61,626 nt of DNA from Bacteroidota bacterium (GTDB lineage: Bacteria; Bacteroidota; Bacteroidia; Flavobacteriales; Flavobacteriaceae). Of this stretch, positions 9,264-17,065 are shown one piece after another. A model generated the notes under the pieces. It did no database searches. It was given only the letters and a program-made list of their open reading frames with translations, and was not told where the DNA came from. The position numbers and the translations under genes are program-made. How positions within the stretch are numbered: the first letter of the stretch is position 1; the number at the start of each line of letters is the position of its first letter. The stretch spans positions 1-61,626 of the forward strand of contig JAEWCF010000049.1 in NCBI GenBank assembly GCA_023390775.1, given 5' to 3'.

Positions 9264-10103
9264 ATGCAAAAGCAGGCACTCAAAAAACTGAAATCCCGGA
9301 AAGACGACCTTGTCCGGCTTTGGACAAATCAACTTGTGAAACTCGGGACGATGGACAGCGCGACCGAAGAAGGCGAATCGGCCGAAATCGTGATGCATCT
9401 CCTCGATGCGCTGAGTGAGAAAACGATTGCCGACCCTGAAAGCAGGGAGTTCGATCAGGTAAAAGACATCCTGGTGGGAATTTCAATCTCCAGGGGAAAA
9501 CGCGGTTTCACGCCTCGCGAGAACGCGCAATACCTGCTGTCGCTCAAGGAAGCAATGCTTAAACTGCTATCGGAAGATCTTAAGGATCCGGCAGAACTTT
9601 ATGAGTCGAGCCTGGCCATAAGCAATATCATCGACAACTTTATGATCATGACCTTCGAGTCTTTCATGAAAGGGCGCGAGGACGTGATCAATCGCCAGAC
9701 CGACGAGATCAACGAAATTTCCACACCGGTCATTCGCGTATGGGACGGCGTGGTCGCATTGCCGATCATCGGAACCCTTGACAGCGCCCGCACGCAAACC
9801 GTCATGGAAAATTTGTTGCAGCAAATCGTCGATACGGGAAGCTCGATCGCGATCCTCGACATTTCGGGCGTACCGGCCGTCGACTCTCTTGTGGCGCAGC
9901 ACCTGATCAAAACCGTAAGCGCGACAAGGCTGATGGGCGCCGAATGCATCATCAGCGGCATCCGCCCTGAAATCGCGCAGACCGTAGTCCATTTGGGAAT
10001 AGACCTGACCGGGATCATTACCAAAGCAACGCTTGCCAGCGCCCTGCGTACCGCCTTTGCGATGTTGCAACTGGACGTAACCAAAAAGAAATTGGGAGTA
10101 TAA
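9264..10103 (+). CDS. rsbR: Stressosome scaffold/sensor protein, RsbR family
   Basis: A 279-residue cytoplasmic protein. The N-terminal half (about 1-150) is all-helical and resembles the RsbR-type sensor domain. The C-terminal half (about 155-270) is a STAS domain closely matching the RsbR core, including the GIRPEIAQTVVHLGIDL block. In Bacillus subtilis, RsbR and RsbS form the stressosome shell and RsbT phosphorylates two RsbR threonines, T171 and T205. By motif, T240 here matches T205, while the T171 site is a serine (S208, in VDSLV). It is the first gene of a five-gene run. The ATG at 9264 is the only sensible start. The stimulus cannot be inferred from the N-terminal domain. Confidence 0.9.
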   Translation: MQKQALKKLKSRKDDLVRLWTNQLVKLGTMDSATEEGESAEIVMHLLDALSEKTIADPESREFDQVKDILVGISISRGKRGFTPRENAQYLLSLKEAMLKLLSEDLKDPAELYESSLAISNIIDNFMIMTFESFMKGREDVINRQTDEINEISTPVIRVWDGVVALPIIGTLDSARTQTVMENLLQQIVDTGSSIAILDISGVPAVDSLVAQHLIKTVSATRLMGAECIISGIRPEIAQTVVHLGIDLTGIITKATLASALRTAFAMLQLDVTKKKLGV

Positions 10104-10115
10104 AGTATTTGTGTG

Positions 10116-10514
10116 ATGGATAGGATTCCGATTCTAAAAATGGCCGATTTCCTTCTGGTGACCATTCAGGTGGACCTGTATGACCAGTTGGCCGAAAATC
10201 TTGAAACTGATCTAATCAATGCCATAAAAAAATACGGCTCCAAAGGTGTCCTGATCGACATTTCGGCCGTTTCGATAATCGATTCGTTCATGGGACGCAT
10301 CATTGGCAACATCGCCACAATGTCCAAAATTATGGACGCCCAGACGGTGGTGGTGGGCATGCAGCCTGCCGTGGCCATTACACTGGTCGAATTGGGACTG
10401 CCGCTGAACGGCGTGATCAGTGCCCTCAACGTAGAAAAGGGAATGGAACTGCTCCGCGCTTCAATGTATAATGGCGAAAACTGGGAGCAGGATGACGATC
10501 TCGACGACCAATAA
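10116..10514 (+). CDS. rsbS: Stressosome scaffold antagonist, RsbS family (STAS)
   Basis: A 132-residue single STAS domain. The segment DISAVSIIDSFMGRIIG and the VVVGMQPAVAITLVELG and ALNVEKGMELL blocks are nearly those of B. subtilis RsbS. S57 sits where the RsbT-phosphorylated serine S59 lies, so the phospho-switch is intact. The ATG at 10116 is preferred over the GTG one codon upstream. It begins 12 nt after rsbR, and its end overlaps the start of rsbT. In the family RsbS sequesters RsbT until it is phosphorylated. Confidence 0.93.
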   Translation: MDRIPILKMADFLLVTIQVDLYDQLAENLETDLINAIKKYGSKGVLIDISAVSIIDSFMGRIIGNIATMSKIMDAQTVVVGMQPAVAITLVELGLPLNGVISALNVEKGMELLRASMYNGENWEQDDDLDDQ

Positions 10515-10908
10515 GGAAGAGATTGCGATTGTCCGCGAACAGGATGTTGTCCCTCTTCGCAACAGGGTCAAGGAATATGCCGTCAAGATGCAGATGAGCA
10601 TTTTGAACCAGACGAAACTCATCACGGCCACAAGCGAACTTGTCCGCAACCTGCTAAAATATGGTGGCGGTGGAAAGGTAATCATCGAATCGGTAACCAA
10701 TGGCCGCGACCACGGCGTGCGCCTGACCTTTGCCGACAAGGGACCGGGAATTCCCGATGTTGCGCTGGCCATGAAGGACGGATTCTCGACGGGTAAAAGC
10801 CTGGGGCTTGGGCTTCCGGGTACCAAACGCCTGGTAAATGATTTTGAAATTGCCTCGACGGTAGGAAAAGGCACGACGGTAATCATTACAAAGTGGAAAA
10901 ATGGATAG
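10492..10908 (+). CDS. rsbT: Switch-protein serine kinase, RsbT family
   Basis: A 138-residue GHKL ATPase/kinase. The N-box (TSELVRNLLKYG) keeps the Glu and Asn, the G1 box is DKGPGIPD, and the G2 region is GLGLGLPGTKRL, so it should be active. The start is taken as ATG 10492: AGGA-like bases lie just upstream, and the alternative ATG at 10471 would add seven residues inside rsbS. It overlaps rsbS by 23 nt and the next gene by 8 nt, implying coupled translation. In the family it phosphorylates RsbS and RsbR, leaves the stressosome and activates an output protein; RsbU is that partner in Bacillus and none is encoded here. Confidence 0.92.
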   Translation: MTISTTNKEEIAIVREQDVVPLRNRVKEYAVKMQMSILNQTKLITATSELVRNLLKYGGGGKVIIESVTNGRDHGVRLTFADKGPGIPDVALAMKDGFSTGKSLGLGLPGTKRLVNDFEIASTVGKGTTVIITKWKNG

Positions 10909-11917
10909 CGCCTTCAACAGTTTTGTGGTGGGCGACCGTTCGATGTTGTCCTACATCAAGCGCGAAATCCACAATCTCGTCCTTGAGAGCGGATTCAGCC
11001 CGCACCGTGCCGCCGAAACCGACATCGTCCTGGCCGAACTCACGTCCAACCTGATCAAGTTTGCGGGTTCGGGAGAACTGCTCTTCCGCCGCATCGATCG
11101 CGATGAAGTACCGGGAATCGAGCTTTATTGCATGGACAACGGGCCGGGTATCGAAAATATCGCGAAAATGTTTGCGGACGGGTATTCGACATCCAATACT
11201 TTGGGACACGGGCTCGGGGCAGTGAAACGACTGAGCGATACATTTGAAATATATTCGATAAAAGGGCGCGGGACCGTGCAACACGCCAGAATTTTTGAGA
11301 AATCGCGCGAAATTGCCCCGGAGCGGAAAAAAGGATTTACCTGCGCCGCGGTGATGACCAATTATCCGGGGGAAACCGTATGCGGTGACGGGTACTTCGT
11401 TAAACCGCTGGGCAACGGGCTCCTGGCAATGGTGGGCGACGGGCTTGGACACGGAGCATATGCAAACGAAGCCGTTCAGGCTGCACTACAGGCCTTTCGG
11501 TACACACGCCTGACAGATCCGGCCGAAATTATCCGCGAAATCCACATGCAGGTCAAGCGGACGCGCGGATTGGTGTGCACCGTGGCCCATTTGGACAAGA
11601 AGGCGGGCGTCTGGTCACTATGCGGCGTCGGGAATATCGCCACACGCATATACCTGGGACTTGAAAACAAGACCTATACGCCGTATAACGGGATCATAGG
11701 GCACAATATTCCAAGGACGATGAACAATACATTGCATCCCTTTTCAAAGGACCAGATGCTGGTCATGTGCAGCGACGGGATCAGGACGAAGTGGAAGCTT
11801 AGCGAATACCCGGCACTTCTCAAGGAAAAACCCGGACTGATCGCGGCCGCCATCTATAAGGAAAATTGGAGGGGAACAGACGATGCGACCGTATTGGTCT
11901 CTAAATTCAATGATTGA
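10901..11917 (+). CDS. Fusion of an RsbT-like GHKL kinase domain and an RsbX-like PP2C phosphatase
   Basis: A 338-residue two-domain protein. Residues about 1-135 are a second RsbT-like GHKL domain with an intact N-box (LAELTSNLIKFAG), G1 box (DNGPGI) and GLGAVKRL motif. Residues about 140-338 are a compact PP2C/SpoIIE-type phosphatase with the metal-binding aspartates visible in CGDGYF, VGDGLGHG, CSDGI and GTDDATVL. B. subtilis RsbX, a free-standing PP2C, dephosphorylates RsbS and RsbR to reset the stressosome. This protein would join that activity to a kinase-like module in one chain. It overlaps rsbT by 8 nt and the following kinase gene by 8 nt. Whether the GHKL part is catalytic or only a docking domain cannot be told. 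Confidence 0.88.
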   Translation: MDSAFNSFVVGDRSMLSYIKREIHNLVLESGFSPHRAAETDIVLAELTSNLIKFAGSGELLFRRIDRDEVPGIELYCMDNGPGIENIAKMFADGYSTSNTLGHGLGAVKRLSDTFEIYSIKGRGTVQHARIFEKSREIAPERKKGFTCAAVMTNYPGETVCGDGYFVKPLGNGLLAMVGDGLGHGAYANEAVQAALQAFRYTRLTDPAEIIREIHMQVKRTRGLVCTVAHLDKKAGVWSLCGVGNIATRIYLGLENKTYTPYNGIIGHNIPRTMNNTLHPFSKDQMLVMCSDGIRTKWKLSEYPALLKEKPGLIAAAIYKENWRGTDDATVLVSKFND

Positions 11918-13538
11918 AATGCACGAGATAGTAAAGATAAACCTCGATAACGAGATGGACCTGATCCTTGCACACAAACGGTCAATGAAGATTGCCGAAT
12001 TGTGCGGGCTCCCGTCATCGGCTCAGACCCGGTTCGCGACCGCGGTCTCGGAAATTGCACGTTGTTCAATCGCAAACGGCAGGGATTCGATCTTGACCAT
12101 CGGGATACAGTCAGACAAACCCTCCGCAAAATTCATCAGGATCGTGCTCAACGACAGCATCGACCTCAAAAAATGCAGCCCCGAGGCCTACGCGTATGCG
12201 GCGCGGCTCTCCGAAAATATCGATTACGAATATACCACGGCCGGTTCGGTGACCTCATTGGTGCAATTGATACCGAATCCGGGACTGATATCCGAAACAA
12301 AAATCAAAAGTTTCAAGGATTATTTCAAGTATGAACCTCCCCTTTCCCCATATGATGAGATCCGCAAGAAAAACCTGGAACTCATCAGCCTTTCGGAGAA
12401 ATTGACCCTTAGCGAATCGCGTTACCGCCAATTGACCGAATCGCTTCCGGTGGCGATAGCACTTCTCGATAACCAAATGCGGATCACCTTTGGAAACGAA
12501 TCCCTTCGCCGCGCCATCCCGAAACCCATCGAAGCGTTTGACCGAGCGAATCTAACAGGATTGATCCATCCGGATGACCTTGAGCGCCTCCTTGGATCCT
12601 TCGATCAGATCAGGCCAGACCAACAGGCATTTTCGGGACAGGTCAGGTTCCTGATCAAGGGGGAAGAACTTTGGCACCTTTTCTCCGTTGTGCCGAACCG
12701 CGTGGGTGAAACGGTCAAGTCCTGGCTCGTTTACTTTGTCGACATCCACGCTCAAAAAGTGGTCGCCGAAACCCTTCGAGACAATACGGAACTCAAAAAC
12801 ATCCAGCGCAGGCTCGAAGCGATGAACCAGGAACTGTCTTTCAAGAACAACGAGCTTGAGCAATTTGCCTTTGTCGCCAGCCATGATTTGCAGGAGCCGC
12901 TCCGAAAGATCCGGATGATGGTTTCGCGGGCGGTAACAGGGCTGGACGAAAGCCAGCGCGAGGAATTGTACCTGGACCGGATCAACGGGGCGGCAGAACG
13001 GATGTCCCGCCTCATCGACGATGTCCTTAATTACTCCCGGATTGGCGCGCTACCCAAGGAATTCAGACCTGTGGACCTTAACCGTATCATCGACGATACC
13101 CGGGACGACCTTGATTTTGCCATCGAGGATGCAGGGGCGACCTTTGAAATCGGTGACCTGCCGGCCATAACCGGAAACGAAATGCAACTTCACCAGTTGT
13201 TCTACAACATCATCAGCAATTCTCTGAAATTCAACAGGGGCAATCCGCACATCCGTATTTCGGCACGCACCGAAGATATTTCGATCAATCGGGACGACAT
13301 CAATTTGCACGGGACCTTCCATATCGTATCGGTAAAGGATAACGGGATTGGGATCGACAGGCAATTTGCCAAGCGGATCTTCAACATGTTCCAGCGCCTT
13401 CACCATCGCGAGGATTACGCCGGGAATGGCATCGGACTCGCGCTGTGCAAGAAAATTATCGTGGACCATGGCGGCGCGATCGAACTTGAAAGTACCCCGG
13501 GCGAGGGAACTACCTTTCATCTGTACTTTCCGGCATAG
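11910..13538 (+). CDS. Hybrid histidine kinase: degenerate RsbT-like domain, PAS, HisKA, HATPase
   Basis: A 542-residue soluble kinase with no membrane segment. Residues about 1-115 resemble RsbT, but the N-box reads SEIARCS (Asn replaced by Cys) and the DxGxG box is absent, so this part is probably a non-catalytic binding module. A PAS domain (about 145-270) and a helical linker follow, then HisKA with the phosphoacceptor H325 in ASHDLQEPLRK, and a complete HATPase domain (N-box YNIISNSLKFN, DNGIGID, GNGIGLALCKKI). The ATG at 11910 overlaps the previous stop; ATG 11919 is possible too. No response regulator gene adjoins it. It is the likely output or co-sensor of the stressosome operon. Confidence 0.88.
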   Translation: MIEMHEIVKINLDNEMDLILAHKRSMKIAELCGLPSSAQTRFATAVSEIARCSIANGRDSILTIGIQSDKPSAKFIRIVLNDSIDLKKCSPEAYAYAARLSENIDYEYTTAGSVTSLVQLIPNPGLISETKIKSFKDYFKYEPPLSPYDEIRKKNLELISLSEKLTLSESRYRQLTESLPVAIALLDNQMRITFGNESLRRAIPKPIEAFDRANLTGLIHPDDLERLLGSFDQIRPDQQAFSGQVRFLIKGEELWHLFSVVPNRVGETVKSWLVYFVDIHAQKVVAETLRDNTELKNIQRRLEAMNQELSFKNNELEQFAFVASHDLQEPLRKIRMMVSRAVTGLDESQREELYLDRINGAAERMSRLIDDVLNYSRIGALPKEFRPVDLNRIIDDTRDDLDFAIEDAGATFEIGDLPAITGNEMQLHQLFYNIISNSLKFNRGNPHIRISARTEDISINRDDINLHGTFHIVSVKDNGIGIDRQFAKRIFNMFQRLHHREDYAGNGIGLALCKKIIVDHGGAIELESTPGEGTTFHLYFPA

Positions 13539-13544
13539 GCGTTG

Positions 13545-13680
13545 TGACGAATGACGAACGTCGAATGTCGAATGACGAACGATGCAAAGCAGGAGCTAAT
13601 TGGAAAGAAAGTTTGTAAAGTTGTAAGGTGTCCACCCAACGGACATCCTGGATGATCGCAATCAAACTGACGACTGATGA
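13545..13680. repeat. Composite intergenic repeat, copy 2
   Basis: Together with copy 3 it fills the 346-nt gap between the convergent stressosome and ribosomal operons. It has the same word order as copy 1: GACGAATGACGAACG runs, AAGCAGGAGCTAATT, GTTTGTAAAGTTGTAA, then CATCCTGGATGATCGCAA, then AACTGACGACTGATGA. No coding capacity seen. Confidence 0.7.
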
Positions 13681-13838
13681 AAAATGTCGAACGTCGAACG
13701 ACGAACGAGCCAAACAAGGAGCTATTGAGGTAGGAGAGTTTGTAGAGTTATAAAGTTATAAAGTTCCAATCCATCAACAGACATCCGGGATGATCGCAAA
13801 CAAGCTGACAGCTGATAGCCGATAGCTGACAGCTAAAA
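13681..13838. repeat. Composite intergenic repeat, copy 3
   Basis: Starts directly after copy 2. It reads ATGTCGAACGTCGAACGAC, GAGCCAAACAAGGAGCTATT, GTTTGTAGAGTTATAAAGTT, CATCCGGGATGATCGCAAAC, then TGACAGCTGATAGC words, matching copy 1 in order and approximate spacing. It ends where the terminator of the ribosomal operon begins. Confidence 0.7.
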
Positions 13839-13866
13839 AAAAAAGGCCACCTTCCGGTAGCCTTTT
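13835..13866 (-). terminator. Terminator of the ribosomal operon (likely bidirectional)
   Basis: Read on the minus strand: a GGCTACC-GGAA-GGTGGCC hairpin (one T-G wobble) followed by a run of ten T residues, 18 nt after the rplQ stop. The other strand also has a T5 run, so it may stop read-through from the stressosome operon too. Confidence 0.88.
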
Positions 13867-13884
13867 TCAATATCCAAAGAATTA

Positions 13885-14484
13885 CTATTCTTCTTTTTTC
13901 TCTTCCGAAGAAGCCTCGGGAGCATCTTGCTGGGCTTCAGTTGCGGGAGCTTCAGTGGCAGGAGCCTCGGCTTCAGCAACAGGAGCCTCTGGAGTCTCCT
14001 CGTTTGCGATCTCGGCAGTCTCGGTAGCGGCAACAGGAGCGGCGGCTGTAGCCTCAGTTCCTTTACCTTTACCGCCACGACGTGAGCGCGATTTCTTGAC
14101 CTCTTTCTTGCCTCCGTTGTATAGTTCGTTGAAGTCGACGAGTTCGATCATCGCCATGTCGGCGTTGTCCCCAAGACGGTTACCCATCTTGATGATGCGG
14201 GTATATCCGCCGGGACGGTCGCCCACTTTGGCAGCCACGTCGCGGAACAGGTCGGTTACCGCATATTTGTTACGCAGGTAAGCGAAAACTACACGACGGT
14301 TGTGGGTAGTGTCCTCTTTTGACTTGGTGATCAGCGGCTCAACAAACTGCTTCAGGGCTTTCGCCTTCGCGGTCGTAGTGTTGATGCGCTTGTGCTCGAT
14401 AAGCGAACAAGCCATGTTGGCGAGCATGGACTTCCTGTGGGAAGACTGCCTGCTCAGGTGATTTATTTTCTTTCCGTGTCTCAT
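13885..14484 (-). CDS. rplQ: 50S ribosomal protein L17 with acidic C-terminal extension
   Basis: 199 residues. The first ~125 are a normal L17 (MRHGKKINHLSRQSSHRKSM start, then KRINTTTAKAKALKQ). After a basic patch (KKSRSRRGGKGKG) comes a ~60-residue tail made almost only of Ala, Glu, Pro and Thr. E. coli L17 has about 127 residues; tails of this kind are common in Bacteroidota. It is the last gene of the alpha operon, 32 nt after rpoA and directly before the terminator. Confidence 0.97.
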   Translation of the reverse strand: MRHGKKINHLSRQSSHRKSMLANMACSLIEHKRINTTTAKAKALKQFVEPLITKSKEDTTHNRRVVFAYLRNKYAVTDLFRDVAAKVGDRPGGYTRIIKMGNRLGDNADMAMIELVDFNELYNGGKKEVKKSRSRRGGKGKGTEATAAAPVAATETAEIANEETPEAPVAEAEAPATEAPATEAQQDAPEASSEEKKEE

Positions 14485-14516
14485 TACTGTAATTTTAAAC
14501 CTGGAAAAGGTCCAGA

Positions 14517-15509
14517 CTAGTCTTTATCTAATTTATATTTTGAAAGGTCCATTCCGAATGTCAGGTTCTTCACAGCGACGAGTTCGTCAAGTTCTGTCAA
14601 GGACTTTTTGCCAAAGTTGCGGAATTTCATCAGGTCGTTCTTGTTGAACGATACCAGGTCGCCAAGCGTATCGACTTCGGCAGCCTTCAGGCAGTTCAGT
14701 GCGCGCACCGACAAGTCCATGTCAACCAGTTTGGTCTTCAGGAGCTGGCGCATGTGCAGCGATTCCTCGTCGTAAGACTCGGTCTGTGCGATCTCATCGG
14801 CCTCAAGGGTGATGCGCTCGTCGCTGAACAACATGAAGTGGTGGATCAGCGTCTTGGCGGCTTCGGTCAGCGCATCTTTTGGCGAAATCGAACCGTCGGT
14901 CAGGATTTCAAAGACAAGCTTCTCGTAGTCGGTCTTCTGCTCCACGCGGAAGTTTTCGATCGTGTACTTCACGTTCTTCACGGGCGTGAAGATCGAATCG
15001 GTGAAGATCGTTCCGATGGCGGCGTTCTGCTTCTTGTTCTCCTCGGCAGGAACGTATCCGCGGCCTTTTTCGATAGTAAGCTCGAAATTGAGGCTGACCT
15101 TGCTGTCAAGGTTGCAGATCACCAGGTCCGGGTTCAATACCTGGAAACCTGAGATGAACTTCTGGAAATCGCCTGCCGTCAGCTGGTCCTTGCCCGATAC
15201 CGAAATGGTAACCGTCTCATTGTCGACATCCTCAATCTGGCGCTTGAAACGTACCTGCTTAAGGTTCAGGATGATTTCGGTTACATCTTCAACAACTCCT
15301 GGGATGGTAGAGAACTCATGATCCACACCTTCGATGCGGACAGAGGTGATCGCATATCCTTCCAAAGCGGAAAGCAGGACTCTCCTGAGTGCATTACCGA
15401 CCGTCAATCCGTAACCCGGTTCCAAAGGCCTGAACTCAAACTTGCCTTCAAAATCGGTCGAATCGATCATGATCACCTTATCGGGTTTCTGAAAATTAAA
15501 TATTGCCAT
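14517..15509 (-). CDS. rpoA: DNA-directed RNA polymerase subunit alpha
   Basis: 330 residues, the usual length. The N-terminal assembly domain (about 1-230) holds the conserved LEPGYGLTVGNALRRVLLSA stretch; the C-terminal domain (about 245-320) holds RALNCLKAAEVDTLGDLV and FRNFGKKSLTELDELV, used for upstream DNA and activator contact. It lies between rpsD (19 nt) and rplQ (32 nt), the standard alpha operon order. Confidence 0.98.
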   Translation of the reverse strand: MAIFNFQKPDKVIMIDSTDFEGKFEFRPLEPGYGLTVGNALRRVLLSALEGYAITSVRIEGVDHEFSTIPGVVEDVTEIILNLKQVRFKRQIEDVDNETVTISVSGKDQLTAGDFQKFISGFQVLNPDLVICNLDSKVSLNFELTIEKGRGYVPAEENKKQNAAIGTIFTDSIFTPVKNVKYTIENFRVEQKTDYEKLVFEILTDGSISPKDALTEAAKTLIHHFMLFSDERITLEADEIAQTESYDEESLHMRQLLKTKLVDMDLSVRALNCLKAAEVDTLGDLVSFNKNDLMKFRNFGKKSLTELDELVAVKNLTFGMDLSKYKLDKD

Positions 15510-15528
15510 AGTTCGACTAATGTCTTGA

Positions 15529-16134
15529 TTATTTGTTGTACAATTCGACGATAAGCTGCTCCTTGATGTTCTCAGGGATCTGCAGCCTTGCAGGAACGGA
15601 AACGAAAGTTCCCTCCTTGGTGTCGTTGTTCCAGGTGATCCACTCGTAAACGTGCGACGAGTTGGACAGGGAACGCTCGATAGCCTCGAGTGATTTTGAT
15701 TTCTCGCGAACCGCGATCTTGTCGCCAGGCTTAACCTGGTAAGACGGGATGTTCACAACCTCGCCGTTGACGGTGATGTGACGGTGCGAAACGATCTGGC
15801 GTGCGGCGCGGCGCGAAGGGGCAATGCCCATGCGGAACACCACATTGTCAAGCCTAGACTCGCAAAGTTGCAAAAGGATCTCACCGGTAACGCCTTTTGA
15901 AGCTGCAGCCTTCTCGAACAGCCCGCGGAATTGCTTCTCGAGGATTCCGTACGAGTATTTGGCTTTCTGCTTCTCCATCAGCTGGATTGCGTATTCCGAT
16001 TTTTTACCGCGCTTGCGTGACTGCCCGTGCTGTCCCGGCGGGTAACTTCTTTTTTCGAAAGACTTGTCGTCTCCAAAGATCGCCTCTCCGAATTTACGGG
16101 CGATCCTAGTTTTTGGACCAGTATATCTTGCCAT
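15529..16134 (-). CDS. rpsD: 30S ribosomal protein S4
   Basis: 201 residues; starts MARYTGPKTRIARKFGE and has the S4 RNA-binding domain (about 92-155: ESRLDNVVFRMGIAPSRRAARQIVSHRHI). No N-terminal cysteine cluster is present, so it is the zinc-free form. Primary 16S rRNA binder. It is separated from rpsK by a 160-nt gap that contains a hairpin-forming repeat, unusual within this operon. Confidence 0.98.
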   Translation of the reverse strand: MARYTGPKTRIARKFGEAIFGDDKSFEKRSYPPGQHGQSRKRGKKSEYAIQLMEKQKAKYSYGILEKQFRGLFEKAAASKGVTGEILLQLCESRLDNVVFRMGIAPSRRAARQIVSHRHITVNGEVVNIPSYQVKPGDKIAVREKSKSLEAIERSLSNSSHVYEWITWNNDTKEGTFVSVPARLQIPENIKEQLIVELYNK

Positions 16135-16233
16135 TACTAAAATTAATTGGAACAGGGATTATGAATTCAGGTCAAATCCTCCGATAATCCGATTCTGTTC
16201 CGGGTTATACTTACTTGTTGAAGTGGCTGGTGG

Positions 16234-16280
16234 TTAGTGGCTAGTTGCTAGAAAAACTTCTTCCAGCCACAAGCCACTAA
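16234..16280. repeat. Imperfect inverted repeat of 'TAGTGGCTAG' words between rpsK and rpsD
   Basis: Arms 16234-16253 and 16261-16280 pair at 17 of 20 positions with a 7-nt loop. The words (TTAGTGGCTAGTT and relatives) are the same as those in the array at 61577-61626. It lies inside the ribosomal operon and would form a hairpin in the mRNA. It has no T run on the operon strand, so it is not a standard terminator. Confidence 0.7.
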
Positions 16281-16294
16281 TAACTAGCTACAAA

Positions 16295-16678
16295 TTATAC
16301 TCTCCTGCGCTTTGGTGGGCGGCAGCCGTTGTGCGGCATTGGGGTCACGTCGATGATCTCAGTCACCTCGATTCCGCCGTTGTGCAGGGAGCGGATGGCA
16401 GACTCGCGTCCGTTACCCGGTCCTTTAACGTAAACCTTCACCTTCTTCAGTCCAGCCTCAAGTGCAACTTTCCCTGCATCTTCGGCGGCCATCTGGGCAG
16501 CGTAAGGCGTGTTCTTTTTAGAACCGCGGAAGCCCATCTTACCTGCAGAAGACCATGACACTACCTCACCCTTCTTGTTGGTCAGGGAGATGATGATGTT
16601 GTTGAAAGTGGCGCTGATATGCGCTTCGCCGGTTGATTCGACGATTACCTTGCGCTTTTTTGTAGTCGCTTTAGCCAT
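16295..16678 (-). CDS. rpsK: 30S ribosomal protein S11
   Basis: 127 residues; AHISATFNNIIISLTNKKGE near the start and the C-terminal PMPHNGCRPPKRRRV signature. Part of the 30S platform near the mRNA exit. Preceded by rpsM at 9 nt. Confidence 0.98.
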   Translation of the reverse strand: MAKATTKKRKVIVESTGEAHISATFNNIIISLTNKKGEVVSWSSAGKMGFRGSKKNTPYAAQMAAEDAGKVALEAGLKKVKVYVKGPGNGRESAIRSLHNGGIEVTEIIDVTPMPHNGCRPPKRRRV

Positions 16679-16687
16679 TACTGCTTA

Positions 16688-17062
16688 TTATTTGGTTGCC
16701 TTTTTCTTGTTGGCAACAGTTTTCCTCTTACCTTTTCTTGTCCTCGAGTTGTTCTTGGTCCTTTGGCCGCGAAGCGGAAGGCCTGAACGGTGACGGATTC
16801 CCCTGTAGCATCCGATGTCCATCAAACGCTTGATGTTCAGGGAAGTCTCTGAACGAAGTTCACCCTCGATCTTGTAATACGAAACGGCGTCACGGATGGC
16901 ACCGATCTGGTCGTCATTCCAGTCCTGGACTTTGATGTCTTCGCTTACGCCTGCTTTAGACAGGATTTCGCTTGCACGGCTCTTACCGATCCCGAAGATG
17001 TAGGTAAGGGCGATTACGCCTCTTTTGTTTTTTGGGATGTCTACCCCTGCTATTCTTGCCAT
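16688..17062 (-). CDS. rpsM: 30S ribosomal protein S13
   Basis: 124 residues; MARIAGVDIPKNKRGVIALT start, GCYRGIRHRSGLPLRGQRT signature and a Lys/Arg-rich tail. Head protein contacting the large subunit. Begins 3 nt after rpmJ. Confidence 0.98.
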   Translation of the reverse strand: MARIAGVDIPKNKRGVIALTYIFGIGKSRASEILSKAGVSEDIKVQDWNDDQIGAIRDAVSYYKIEGELRSETSLNIKRLMDIGCYRGIRHRSGLPLRGQRTKNNSRTRKGKRKTVANKKKATK

Positions 17063-17065
17063 AAC

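Noticed and set aside
1564..13538. The LytTR regulator as the missing partner of the stressosome kinase
   Set aside because: It sits 2 nt after its own LytS-type kinase and more than 9 kb from the stressosome kinase, and LytTR regulators usually pair with LytS kinases.
13545..13838. Possible insertion sequence remnant
   Set aside because: No transposase fragment, inverted ends or target duplications could be seen.
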